This document shows, piece after piece, positions 44,877 through 57,170 of a stretch of DNA of 64,000 bases. Source of the DNA: Lycium barbarum (lineage: Eukaryota; Streptophyta; Magnoliopsida; Solanales; Solanaceae); the NCBI RefSeq assembly GCF_019175385.1, contig NC_083346.1:61347821-61411820 (forward strand), read 5' to 3'. The notes beneath the pieces were generated by a model. The model was not told where the DNA came from. It searched no databases and saw nothing but the letters and a program-made list of their open reading frames with translations. Numbering within the stretch: the stretch's first letter is position 1; each line of letters opens with the position of its first letter. Position numbers and translations under genes: made by a program.

Positions 44877-46823
44877 GGTTTGTCCTCGGAATGTCTACAG
44901 GTCTAGTAGAGTCTTGTTTATCGGTGTGTTGTGCACCACATCTATAAACAGGGAGCTACAGGACATTTAGGATGTTACCTTTCTTTCATATCTCAGATCG
45001 TGCGATAGAGCCCAGCCATAGGAAATGAAATTCCTTTTACTAACCCTTGATTTCAGCTGAAGAACGGTATCGACAGAAGAAAGTGGCTGATGATATTGGA
45101 AGCTACACTGTACACAGGTAAGAAACAGTGCGAAAGGGACATGTTGGATAAGGTAAGAATATTGAGATATGATTGAAATATAAGGTTGAAGAATGAAAGA
45201 TAAGGTAGATAGGAAGGTATAACAGGACGGATCGTTAAAGGTAAGCTCTGACACCTTTATACTTTACTTGAAATTGGGAGCCCTGTGTGGCTATGATATG
45301 ATACGATATATGCGTATATATGTTGGCCCTGTGAGGCATTGTTGGTATTTCCTGCGTGCAGGTTTTGAGATAGTAAGAAATACAGAGGAAATTCTGCCAA
45401 AAATTTCCTAGAAATTAATTAAAACTGTGAGATAAATATTATTTGGACAAATGCCCTGTAAGTTATCGATATGTGACAATGAGGTCCCATAATTTAAGAC
45501 AGAAAAGTACGGCGATGATGATTGGAGATAATATTGGTGTGTGCATTAAGTGGCTATGGACTAATGTTACAACACATGATTATGATAATGAGTACACGAA
45601 GTGTGTTAGAAGTGATTCATTATTTAAGTAAATTAAGATCATGAGATTAATTATGTGTGTAACGGGTTAAATGGGGATGAGTAATTAATTACCAAATTAT
45701 TATGGGAGACAAATTGGATGAGTGTAAATCCACATGGCATCGTGATGTTTATATCAATATATAATTATTGTTAGGTGTTAATTTATTTAGTGGACACGTT
45801 TGGAAGAGAATGCTTGTTACCATGAAAGTGTCAATTATGTGGGCCCATTTAAATCTCTACATATACGATCTTACCATTTCATTGTTGATGGGACCAATAT
45901 GGTCAGATTTTTCCCACAAATAATCCACAAATTCTCAAAGTGAAGGGGCAACCAGTAGAATCAAAATGAATGGACCAGATACACCTCATATAGATATATA
46001 TTTTGGGGCTAGTCACGAAATTTTTTTAAAAGAGGAAATCGACACCTAGCTTATTGTTGTACACGTTTTAGTCTTAGGAAATGACACAACATTTCCCACT
46101 TGACTTCTATCCTTAATGGAGCCTTGACTGCTCGTTTGATCTTGGGATTCAGAGAGGATATGTTTATATCCCCCATTACAGTAGCTTTGGAGGTTTAAGA
46201 TGTTAGATAAGTATGAAATGGGAACTTATCTTTGCTATCTAAAGGTGAGGGTGAAATGATACTTTCTTTAATATTTTATGGATTACTTTCGAAGTTCACT
46301 TGTGCTCATTTTGGAGAAGAAAACAAGGCAAACTGATGCCTTTTAGTTGTGACGAGAATCTGGTATATATATATTCCCCTATGGGGTCACGAAATATAAT
46401 GGAAGAGTTTAAGATATTTTGTCCAATAAAGTGGGTCAAGCATTAACATTAAAGATGCTGGGAATCAACCACTGCAACACCAAATTTGCAGAATTGGATT
46501 TTTCATGGTTTTACTTCAAAGAGTTTAAATTATTGGAGAATGCTTCGTACTCAAGTAAAGTGATGGAGAGTTCGGAAGAGTGCAACAAAAGCACGACTCA
46601 TCATCTATGACTTTCTATTAAATCGTACGAGCATCTAAGATTAAAGTATTGCTAGAGTTAGCCCTTTGAGTTGCCGAACAAATGACAGGTGGAGAATGGC
46701 ATTAGTCTAAGTAAAGAAAGGCACAGCATGATAGATAAGTTCGAGTTACAATTGATTCGTTATAAGATCACCATAAATAGTATACTTATGCAAGACAAAT
46801 TTAACATTCGAGGACGAATGTTC
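44877..46823 (+). other. Non-coding interior of element C
   Basis: The first 550 bp match the leaders of M and D1 (GAGTCTTGTTTATCGG; ATCGTGCGATAGAGCC; GAGGCATTGTTGGTATTT). Bases 45420-45830 resemble the U3 part of C's own LTR (about 41960-42400; AATTTAAGACA, GGCTATGGACTAATGTTAC), as if a diverged LTR piece had been captured. The rest, to 46823, has no recognised content. Confidence 0.7.
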
Positions 46824-46838
46824 TAAAGGGGGGAAGGA
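46824..46838 (+). other. Polypurine tract of C
   Basis: TAAAGGGGGGAAGGA immediately before the 3' LTR, preceded by CGAGGACGAATGTTC, a phrase shared with D1 and A. Confidence 0.95.
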
Positions 46839-49800
46839 TGTTAGATCCCGTATTTCCATAGGTTTGAAAGTGTGCGAGTTAAATGATATTAGTAATGGAC
46901 ACGAGGTTATCCCCCAAGCTTATAGGTGATTAAAGTGATGGTACGCATGTATCGTAAGGATTCGAAGTTAAACCAATTGAAGAAAATAAGTTTCGTCGAG
47001 GTTCAAAATTTATTTGAATGGAATGAAGTCCTAAAATTATTTAAGACAAAAAAATGTGACGACGATGATCGAAAATAATATTTTATGTGTGGCAAATGAG
47101 GTTATGAACTAGTGTTACATCACATGGTCGTGGTAATAGGTATATATGTGTGTTAAAAGTGGTCCGTGTTTAAGTGAATTGAAAAAAAAAAACTGTACTC
47201 GATATTAGGATGGAAAATTAGAATTTTACAAAATATATTTTCTTTGTGTCAACGTCCTAGCCTGTATGGGATACTAGTATACGTTCTATTTTTGTATGCT
47301 ACCTATGATTTATTGATAATGTCATTGGAATTGTAGAAATTTGTTAATTAAGAAAATGTTTAATTTTCATAATACCAAAATATCTACTTTTATGGATAGT
47401 GATCAAGCATTTATAATTATTTTCTTTATAAAGGCTAGGTGTCAAAAGATGGACACTCCCACCGTATACAAGGATAAGGGGGAGAGGAACATGGCATTAT
47501 TCCTTGTCTACCTTATTTGGGACAACATTTTTTATACTATATATATTTAATATGAAATGTTCAACTCATGCCACATAAGACGGGTACGTGTGGGGGCTTG
47601 GGAGCCTCACATATTAGTTATCAAATGATTCACTAAGTATCATTCATGATAGATGAACAAGAACAAAAAAACAAAAAAATGTTGAAGACAAAAAAAAAAA
47701 AAAGCTCGGCCATGGAGCAATGTTAACCGAGAGGGAGATTGGAGAAAAAGAAAAATTTGAGGTGTGAAATTGTTGTAACATTCAAGTGATTAGCAAGGTT
47801 AAGAAGCCAAGTTGATTAAGGTAATGTTTGATCTCTTTTTATACACATTTTAGAGGCAATTTTAACATGTATAAGTTTATGGATATATGATGGAAATAAA
47901 AGTTGTGGATGTTGATGTTGAAAGATGAATTGAGCCGTGTAGGGGCTGCTCTAATTAGGCATGAAAATATTATTTTAAGTTGCGTTATAATTGTTGTTAT
48001 CATGGATTATATGACGAAAGGATTAGAAAGTTAAAGTTAAAATTTTTGTTGATATGAACATGTTGTTGTTCGTGTTGAGTTGGAGGAATTGAAAATATAA
48101 TTGTATCCATATGTTGTTGCTGGTATTTCTGTGTCAACAGGAGAGCAATTGGAAATTTTGGATAGGTGAAAATATAGGGGAAGTGCTGTCGGATTTTCGC
48201 TAAATATTAGATAATAGAAAATCTTAAACGAGAATATGTATAAGTTGGAATATAGGTTCGATAAGAAATAGGCTATGGATTTGTAAACTAGATAATATAG
48301 TTACTAACAATAACGTTACTCTTATATAAATAGGCTAAAAGAGCGACGAGACGAACGGGTTACGAATAGCCGCTAACAGGTATGTAAAGCCTAACCTTTT
48401 TTTTGGCATGACCTTTATGGAACGGATAAGTGACGTATATGTATGACTCTAAAGAAAATTCTATTCTTAGAGCCACTAGGATGGCCAATGTCTTTGACTT
48501 CCCTAAGTTATTCCATATGGTTTGATATCTATTTATGATGTTCGAAGAATCCTAGTTGGTATGTTTTCGAATGTTGTTCGAAAGATAATTGATATGCCTA
48601 AGGTCCTTGATATATATTTTGATACGTACATATGGTTCTAAAGCCTCTATTTGATTTGATCCATAACGATATTTGAAAGTTGTCTAATATGATTATTACT
48701 TGAATTTCCAAAAGAAAATGGCTTCTGAATCGCTTTTAGAACGTTCTGTACTTCAAAAGCTCATAACTTTCGTATACTAAATCGGATTGACCCGAAACTT
48801 GTTTCTGAGCCTTCAGATGTCGGTAAATATATTTGTCCATTGAGTCTTGGAATTTATTTATTTATATGCATATAGTTTCTCACTACTCTACTCGTGGATG
48901 CCTCAATGCTTCCTTCACTGAGCCCGGGCCAGGATATGTTATCACGCGTATTCCACTGCATTGTTCGCCGTGCCTCGATGTGAGGGGGCAGGTACACATG
49001 TACATGGGTTGTGGAGTATGCTGTGCCATGTACATACATTCTGATATGTGATGATGTGATATGATATGGCCATCTGATATGTTATGACATATGCACATTC
49101 TGATATGATATGATATGTTACGGAGCTATTCCCTACTCTGGAGTATGCTGTGTTGTGGCGCCAGTGACGGGGTGGCGACCACGTTCTGTTCACCGAGTCC
49201 TAAAACGGGGCCGGATATGGCATATGATTGACATGCATTATCTATGTTTTGTGAGTAAGCATTTTTGATATTCTGGTTATTACATTCAGTTTCTGTACTT
49301 CCTGTTCCGGTTATGATTCTGTTTATTATGCTTCCTGTTTTACATACTCAGTACATATTCCGTACTGACCCCCCTTCTTCGGGGGCTGCGTTTCATGCCC
49401 GCAGGTACAGACGTTCGTTCAGGTAACCCGCCAGTGTAGGGTACTTATTCTGCTGTTTGGAGTACTCCTTTTGATCCGGAGTTCATATTTTTGGTACCTA
49501 TCTTTTGTGATACATGTTTCTGTATATCTGATTATTTGGGGTACGGCGGGGCCCTGTCCCGCCATATAATTCTGTCATGGTTTGTAGAGGTCTGTAGACA
49601 TATATGTGGGTCATGGGTTATGTTTGTTCGAATATGTTTGTGATTTGTGCCTTCAGCGGTCCCGTTTGCTATTATGGCCAAGACGGCCCATATGTTTGTA
49701 TATGTATGTATATCTGGGCGATGTGTATTCCGCCAGCCTACCGGATTTGATTTGATGTTTCTGTACGGGCAACCACTTAAGATGACATTTGTTCTCAGTA

Positions 49801-49919
49801 TCTGATTAAAATAACGTATGTTAAGTTGAATAAATCTTTGTTATGTCGATCTGGTACGAGATTCTGTTAGGGTGTCCAAATAGGGCGCTAGTCGCGGCCC
49901 ACGGGGCTGGGTCGTGACA
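46839..49919 (+). repeat. 3' LTR of element C
   Basis: 3,081-bp copy of the 5' LTR. Differences are mostly single substitutions and A-run length. Confidence 0.95.
49348..49563 (+). other. Conserved stem-loop cluster, C 3' LTR
   Basis: Stems 1-3 at 49348-49404 and stem 4 at 49545-49563, all as in the 5' LTR. Confidence 0.8.
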
Positions 49920-50296
49920 GATGGGCACCCGACCCCATACTCGGAGCCGAGCGAACCCGCTGACTCTTATTACACACATAGTCTCTTTGAACTCCTAAAT
50001 CAAATAAAATGAAATACATAGTAAAGCTTTCAGAAATATTCTTTTTCGTTGTTCTCAAATCAAACAAAATCTGTATTTATATGGAATTTATAGCATAACA
50101 CAGAATGACACATCGGCTGATGGAGCCGCTTACAAGACTGACATCCCATACCCACGACTCTGTCTGCAAAGTCTCTAACATCAACCAGAAAACATAACAT
50201 ATATTCTCTGACTCGGCAATTGCTCCGGAAGGAAGTGGAGCTCGCCAATCCCGCTAAAACACCTTCTAGCAATGTCCTTTACTCATCTGGGTGTAC

Positions 50297-50355
50297 CTGC
50301 GTGGCATGAAACGCAGCGTCCACAAGAAGGGACGTCAATACGAGCAATGTACTGA
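50297..50355 (-). other. Conserved stem-loop cluster, D1 5' LTR
   Basis: Stem 3 CTGCG/CGCAG is intact, unlike in the 3' LTR. Stem 2 is CGTCC/GGACG (plus-strand GGGACG). Stem 1 carries one change (TCAATAC on the plus strand). No stem 4 was found in this family. Confidence 0.6.
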
Positions 50356-50487
50356 GTATGTAAGGCATGAATAGTAACATAGTAAGGGATGTAATTATGA
50401 ATAATAACAGAATGGAAATATAGAGCATATCATGAGGTAAAAGAGTAACCTGTACATTTGAGTGCATTTTAGGCGGGTACCATGCAT

Positions 50488-50850
50488 ACCTAGTGCTGTG
50501 GAACGTGCAGCCCGATCCATATATATATACTATATTGCTGCGGAACGTGCAGCCCGATCCATATATATATACTATATTGCTGCGGAACGTGCAGCCCGAT
50601 CCATTTATATATTATATTGCCGCGGAACGTGCATCCCGATCCATTTATATATTATATTGCTGTGGAACGTGCAGCCCCATCCATTTATATATATTATATT
50701 GCTGCGGAACGTGCAGCCCGATCCATTTATATATTATATTGCCGCGGAACGTGCAGCCCGATCCATTTATATATTATATTGTTGCGGAACGTGCAGCCCG
50801 ATCCATTTATATATATTATACTGCTGCGGAACGTGCAGCCCGATCCATAT
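50488..50850 (-). repeat. Minisatellite of D1 5' LTR
   Basis: Nine units of about 40 bp like those at 24658-25020, but with different unit variants in a different order. The two LTR arrays have been rearranged since insertion. Confidence 0.85.
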
Positions 50851-51269
50851 ATAACATAATGTTTTAGTGCCGAGGAACGTATATATTATAATATGTATAA
50901 ATGCATGGAAAACTCGGAAAAGGATACTCTGAACCCCTCTGGTGACATAAGAAGCTAATATGAAAAGTCTCTGGGAGTTATGGACATAAAACATAGGAGG
51001 CCAACGATACAAATATCTCTACACTCTCTAAGAATAGAGTCTTTAGAACTTGCTTGCTCACTGTGTTCATTCATATGATAAGGATCATGCCAAAAAGAAA
51101 GGGTAAGCCTTACATACCTGTCCCACGTCCAATTAGCTACGTTTGTTTACCCAAGCATGCTAGTCTACATTCAAAAGAATTTACATAGTCATCAGATTTA
51201 TCATCATATACTTGTCTTAGTCCTTCAAATGAATTCATTTATAATTCGCCGAAACTTCGGCAGCATTTC

Positions 51270-54147
51270 TGTCACACCCCAACCTTACTAGGGTGTGATG
51301 GGAACCCGACCCCATATTCGGAGCTGAACGAACCCGTTGACCCTTATTACATACTTAACCACTTTAAACTCTTACATCAATAAGAAGTGGAAAACATAGT
51401 CAAGCTTTCAGAATTTTTTTCTTTTCTTTGTACTCAATTCAAACAAAATCTGTGGCCATATGGGATCTGTAACATAAAATATAAAGACACATCGGCTGGT
51501 GAAGCCGCTTTCAAGACTGACAAACTACACCCACGACTCTGTCTGCAAAGTCTCTAACTTCGAACAAGACATCATAGCATAGCGCTCTGACCCGGCAATA
51601 CTCCAGAGCAAATGGAGCTTGCCAACTCCGCTGGAACATCTTCTATAAAAGCTTCTACTCATCTGGGTGTACCTGCGCGGCATGAAACGCAGCTCCCGAA
51701 GAAAAGGGGTCAGTACGAGCAATGTACTTAGTATGTAAGGCATGAATGGTAACATATCAAGAGATGTAATTATGAACAACAACAGAATAGAGATATAGAG
51801 CATATCATGAGATAAAAGAGTAACCTGTACATCTGAGTGTCTCTTAGGCGGATGCCATGCATGCTTGGCTTTCTTTGAAAACTTTTCTTCTTCATACATA
51901 TAGAAAATAGAACATGTCATAGCGCCGAACAACGTTGGCTCCCCCACATATGTCCCGCGTCCGGGATGATAAATTACGCTAACTGACCAGGTGGCAATGC
52001 GTCTATAGCGCAACATATGGCCCTTTTCCCAATATCCCCCATATATTATATATATATCATATAAGCAGCATGCATGAGAGCCCAAAGAAAGTCATGTATC
52101 CATCGGAGTGACGTAAGGTCGGTAACCTCCTATTACATTATGGTATAACCATGGCCGCTTTGTCTCACCTTGAAGGAACAATAATTATAAGATGAGACGA
52201 GCAACGAATAACAGCATACATAAACCGACACCTGAAGGCTCAGAAACAAGTTTCAGGTCAATCCGATTTAGTATAAGAAAGTTATGAGCGTTTGAAGTAC
52301 AGAACCTTTTACGAACATTTCAGAAGTCATTTTTGGAAAGCGATAATCACATCAAGTACCTTTCAAACATGAAATCATTCTTATCATAGTCATCATAGAA
52401 ATATTCTCATGCTCTACATCATCAATGTCATTGTAAAACATATCCATCGTTTTTGTCATAAAAGCGTACAATACCATAGACCTTTGTTTTGGAAAAATAC
52501 GAACATTTTTGGAAAACATTGACGGGTTGTCGGAAAAGAATCATGCCTTGAAATCATAAACATCTATCTTTTGAAAACAATGAGAATATGGAAACAATTA
52601 TGAAATCATAACATCGGGATCATGCCTTTGAAAGAAAGGGACGAGCCTTAACATACCTGTTCCATGTCCTATTCGCTACGCTTAATTGTCCAAGCTCATT
52701 ATCGCTAGTCTACATTCAAGAAGATTGACGCAATCATTAGATTCATCACCATATACTTGTCTTAATCCTTCAAATGAATTCATTTATAATCTGCCGAAAT
52801 TTCGGCTGCATCTCCCCTGTAAATACACCATCCCCGAGAATCTAACTCGGCCCAAATCATCAATCAACAATCCGAGAATTCAACTCGGCCAAACTATCAA
52901 CAACAATACCATCAATCATACCGACAACATCAACAATCAATTCAAGACGCATTCTAACATTAACAACCTTTGTCATACAATTTAACGACATTTCATTTAT
53001 ATTCAATTCAATTCACATGACATTCAAAACGACTCAATCAACATACTACTTCACCCGAAACCTTCCAATTCCAACAAGAACAATAACAACCTATTTCCTT
53101 CTTTCAAATTCAATCACAACAACCCAACTTACAATCTTCCAAACAAATGTCTCACTTCCAAATTCATGAATTCCACCAACATTTTACATTAACAACTTCA
53201 TTTATGCAAATAGAAGAATTCATGCTAATGTCACATTAGCTTCCACAACGACACCACAACGATTACAACTTCATTTCAAGCCATTAAATCCTCATTTTAC
53301 ATCATGGAATCCACAACACAACAATCAAACTACTAAATAAAATCAATTCATCACATCTCACCCACCTAGCTACTATTCGGCCAACACCCACACACATATA
53401 TATTACAAGAATTTCATCCATTTCTTCATACAATAACATGCATAAACCACCCATAACATATGTAAAAGAGGATTGAACACATACCTTTCTCACCCAACTT
53501 CTTTACTCGGCTAGGGCTTGTGAATTACACAAATAAAGGCTTTGCTTGCTCCAACAACTCCTTCATGTTAATGAGGGCCTTCGAATTAGTTGGAATACTA
53601 GAAGAAAATAATTTTTCTAGATCAATTCCATGGACTCAAATATTTGGCACCATGGCCGAACACTACTATGTTTCTCTTCTTTCTTTTTCTTCTTCTCCAA
53701 ACTTCTTGTCTTGAAAGATGATTATGTCTTATTTTCCCCCACTTGTTTATATATATACTTAGCCCTTCCAATACCAAGTGGCCACCTACCCTTCTTCTTG
53801 AAGCTTCTTTAAATTAAAATAAAGATGACTAATGTCTTGCCTTATAAGCTTTGGTCTATACACATAATTTAGCTCCACCAAATAAAAATATGGACACATA
53901 TTCCCTCATATGTCACACAGCCCTAGTAACTTCGTGACCATTTTTTTTTTGAAATTCCCCATTTGCCCCTAGCTTTCCACAATATTACCATGAACTATTT
54001 TGTGAATTTCCCTTTTTACCATTAGCCTTTCTCAATATTTCCATACTAATAACAACTTATACATTGAAATACTTTGGAACATAGTCTTGCCCTTAACGTA
54101 CCACGTCCACCTTGAAATATCCGAATGTACGAAATACGGGATATAAC
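51270..54147 (-). repeat. LTR-D2, D-family LTR without internal region
   Basis: 2,878-bp minus-oriented LTR, TGTCACACCCCAACC...CGGGATATAAC. It lacks the final A and abuts LTR-N head to head. The left neighbour ATTTC is not repeated on the right, so it is not a clean solo LTR. It keeps the unoccupied target of LTR-L at 54080 and has no 40-bp minisatellite. 52900-53500 is CT/A-rich filler with no gene; a T run lies at 53940. Confidence 0.8.
51673..51730 (-). other. Conserved stem-loop cluster, LTR-D2
   Basis: Stem 3 CTGCG/CGCAG is intact. Stem 2 is CCC/GGG-based (CCCC...GGGAG in sense), the C-type rather than the CGTCC type of D1. Stem 1 is TAAGTAC/GTACTGA. Confidence 0.65.
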
Positions 54148-56269
54148 TGTTATATCCCGTATTTCACACATTCGGAAAAAATTTAAAATAATTGTGACTT
54201 GTAAGAGGTAAGGCCATATTATGATTTTAATTAACATATAGGTTGTTCATGAAAGGTGTTGGTGTGGAAATATGGAGGAAGGCCAAGGGCAAAATTGGGA
54301 ATTTCGAAAATTAGTTTCGGGAATTACAAATTATAATCCATCATTAATTGGGCTCAAAAAAACGAAAGAAATTGAGGCCCAATATTGAGAAGGGTGGACG
54401 GCCATAGTCCATTAAGATGAGCCCAAGCCCATGTTTTAATTCAAGTCATGTGGTAATTAAATAAATAAAGGGGCCATGGTTCATTCTAGACCATTCATGA
54501 AAACAAAAAACAAAAAAAGAAGAGCAAGAACAAAAGGAGGGGGGTTTCGGCCCCTTCAAGAAAAAGAGAAAAAAAATTCCAAGTCCTTCAATTGTGATCC
54601 AAAAATCATGATTTTCTAGCAATATTACTAACTCAAGGATGCTCTTCAACATGATATAAGTTTTATGGCAAGAAAGTGCTTGTGTTGGCAAGTGGAAGTT
54701 TGAAGAAGATTGGAGAAAGAGGTAAGAATCAATTCCTTTTTATTATGTTATGAAGGTTTGTTTGTGTTGTAGTATGTAGAAATGAATAAAAAGTGTGAAA
54801 TTGATGTGCTATGGGTGTGTTTGTATGTGGCCGGATGTGGTGGGTGTTGGAGAGAAGATGAATTTATTTTACTTAGTGTATTAATTGTGTTGTTGTGTTC
54901 TTATGGGGTAAATGAAGGAGAATAGTTCAAGTTGGTATGAAAATCCATTGTTAAGTTGTTGTAGGAAAATATGCAACTTTATTATAGTTTATGTAATTAT
55001 GAGAATGAAATTGTAAGATGCAAATTGTTGTTGTTGTAAATGAAATTGAGGATAAGAATATGTTGTGGATGTTTATGTTGAAGATTGGAAGTTTAGGTGA
55101 ATTATGGTTTTGGTGGAAGTTTGTATATTTTGTGAATATTTTGTAGAAACGATATGAAATGCTTCCGAATTGTATTGTGATGATCTTGGTTGGGAATGAA
55201 TATGAGACTGTTGGTATTGATTTGAAAATGGGAAGTTGGAATAAAAGATATTGCGTTATGTTGAAAAGAAGATTAGTTATGCTATAATGTATTTTGTGAT
55301 GATGGTTGATGTTGTTGGTATTGTTGGGCTGTTGTTGTCGATATTTTGGGCCGAGATGATTCTCGGGGCAGCGAAATTATAGGGGAAACGCTGCCCAAAT
55401 TGTTTTGTAGACAAGTGATGAATTAAAGATTTGAATGCTAAAAGTCTTACTATTGACAATTGGTAAATATAACCATTTGTAGATTTTGGGCGAAACGGGA
55501 ATTGAGTTTGGACGAGCATAAGGCGCAAGCGAGGTATGTAAAGCTATCCCTTTTCTTCTCTTGGCATGTCCTAGGTGTACTAGATTCGGATTTGAGCCTC
55601 GTAGGTTATTCTGCTCATGGGAATGCGAGTCTGAATTTTTGGTACTATTCATTCAGCATAATTGAATTATAGCCCTTAAGTTTTGTTGGAAAACTGTTCA
55701 AACATCCATAACCCGTACAGACGTGATCGGCTCGCTTTGAAACCTTCATGGATGACTCCATAGTGTCCAATGTTTGTAATTTATATCCGCCACCTCGACT
55801 TGACCCGAGGTGGGCCCACAAGTTCCAAAACTTCCTACGTTTGTCTCACTTGAGCTATTTTTGTATGATATAAAAGTAAGACTTTCGTCTATGAATCTAA
55901 GACTCCGTTTGATTCGTTCCATAAGTCATTGGAAAGCTCCTTAATGTGAATATCCTGATGTGAGCATGTAATTCGATATAAGGAGTCTGCTATGAGTAAT
56001 CCGATATAGGTATGTTGACAGAAACATCCTGACACAGGTAATCTGATATAAGTATCCGAAATAAATATTCGGTTATAAATAATCCGTTACGAATATCCTG
56101 GTAATACATTCGATTCCTTCATCGGGTTTTAATTTATGTGCACCTAGTTTCTTACTAATCCGCTCGTATATACGCTATGATCCCTTTCACCGAGTTCCGG
56201 GCCGGTATGTATCGTGCGTATGGTTCGCCGAGTCCTTTGTCTAGGAGTCGGGTTCCATGTATGTAATTT

Positions 56270-56545
56270 CAAAGTATGATGTGTCCGGCTCCTGGGTACT
56301 GTGGTATATGTCCGTCCCCGGTTGCCGTGTATATAGAGTATGATGTTTTCGGTTCCGGAGTACTGTGATATATGTCCGTCTCCGGTTACCGTGTACGGTT
56401 CTGGGGTTCTGTGGTATATGTCCGTCCCCAGTTACTGTGTATATGGATTATGATGTGACTGGTCCTCGGGTTCTCGTGGTATATGTCCGGTTCCCGAGAT
56501 ACCGTATACATGTTATGAAATCTTCTGGAGCATGGTGTGTTATGG
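56270..56545 (+). repeat. Degenerate repeat in LTR-N
   Basis: Four or five loose units of about 70 bp built on TATATGTCCGTCCCCGGTT and TATGATGT, directly upstream of the better-ordered array at 56801. Confidence 0.6.
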
Positions 56546-56800
56546 CGCCAGAGACGGGAGTGGCGACCATGTTCCTGCGCCCTTTGCATGACTTTGGTAT
56601 GCATCAGTTGTGGTTGAAAAGTAAGTATTCTGATATTCTGGATAAGCTACTTACCTTCGGTATTTTTCTGATATACGATTTTGGTATACATGAATCTATT
56701 TACCGAGTCCCTCACCGAGGGCCGGGGCACGTTGTATGTATGTGTGATGCATGATTCTGACATGTGTGATTTATGTTTGGAAAGTAATAAATTTGGTTAT

Positions 56801-57065
56801 TGACCGCTGTACCCCTGACCGCGGTGTGTGCGACATTGACCGCTGGACCCCTGACCGCGGTATGTGCGACATTGACCGCTGGACTCCTGACCGCGGTATG
56901 CCGCATTTGTGATGTTGACCGCTGGACCCCTGACCGCGGTATCTGCGACATTGACCGCTGGACCCCTGACCGCGGTATGTCGGGTTTGGGATGCTAACCG
57001 CTAGACACTTGGTCGCGGTATGTGTGATAGTGACCGCTGGACTTTTGGCCGCGGTAATTGTGTGT
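56801..57065 (+). repeat. Minisatellite of LTR-N, 36/43-bp units
   Basis: Seven units sharing TGACCGCTGGACCCCTGACC plus GCGGTATGTG; longer units alternate with 36-bp ones. Each unit contains the palindrome CCGCGG and can pair ACCGC with GCGGT. Absent from LTR-M at the corresponding place. Confidence 0.85.
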
Positions 57066-57170
57066 TTGATTTTCTGTGTGTATGAGACGGAAACGTTTTT
57101 CAAAGGAAAGCAATGTATTTTGGCATTTTGATTGCCGTATTTGTCTTCCAGAACCTTTTATGTATGATTT

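Larger units (their letters stand above)
41779..49919 (+). mobile_element. Element C: complete non-coding LTR retrotransposon
   Basis: 8,141 bp: LTRs of 3,083 and 3,081 bp (TGTTAGATCCCG...GTCGTGACA), TSD GATGG (41774-41778, 49920-49924), primer site and polypurine tract. About 15-20 differences between the LTRs put its age between A and older remnants. The 1.96-kb interior has no ORF above 63 codons, so the element encodes nothing recognisable and moves only in trans. It sits in the D1 5' LTR in the opposite orientation. Confidence 0.95.
24059..51269 (-). mobile_element. Element D1: large non-autonomous element carrying three insertions
   Basis: Minus-strand element: 3' LTR in three pieces (24059-25160, 34448-35822, 38195-38257), polypurine tract, 3.5-kb non-coding interior, primer site, 5' LTR in two pieces (41747-41778, 49925-51269). 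It inserted in E's gag (GTATC at 24054-24058); the far right end is lost where D2 begins. Elements A and C and solo LTR-L sit inside it. Without them it is roughly 7.4 kb. No pol domain is recognisable, but its leader matches elements C and M. Confidence 0.85.
49920..51269 (-). repeat. D1 5' LTR, piece 2
   Basis: Continues after C with the duplicated GATGG and is collinear with 24091-25160 joined to 34448-34735. It therefore shows the LTR without element A. It ends at GCAGCATTTC, where LTR-D2 begins; the rest of this LTR is not seen. Confidence 0.9.
54148..57170 (+). repeat. LTR-N, plus strand, interrupted by M
   Basis: Starts TGTTATATCCCGTATTTC and is collinear with LTR-M over its first part (leader GAGAAAGGTAAGAA, GGTATGTAAAGC near 55533). 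It is cut at 57170, before the stem-loops. The minisatellite of CCGCGG units lies just before the cut. Minus-strand ORFs near 55277-55652 and 56386-57103 are shadows of repeats. Confidence 0.8.
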
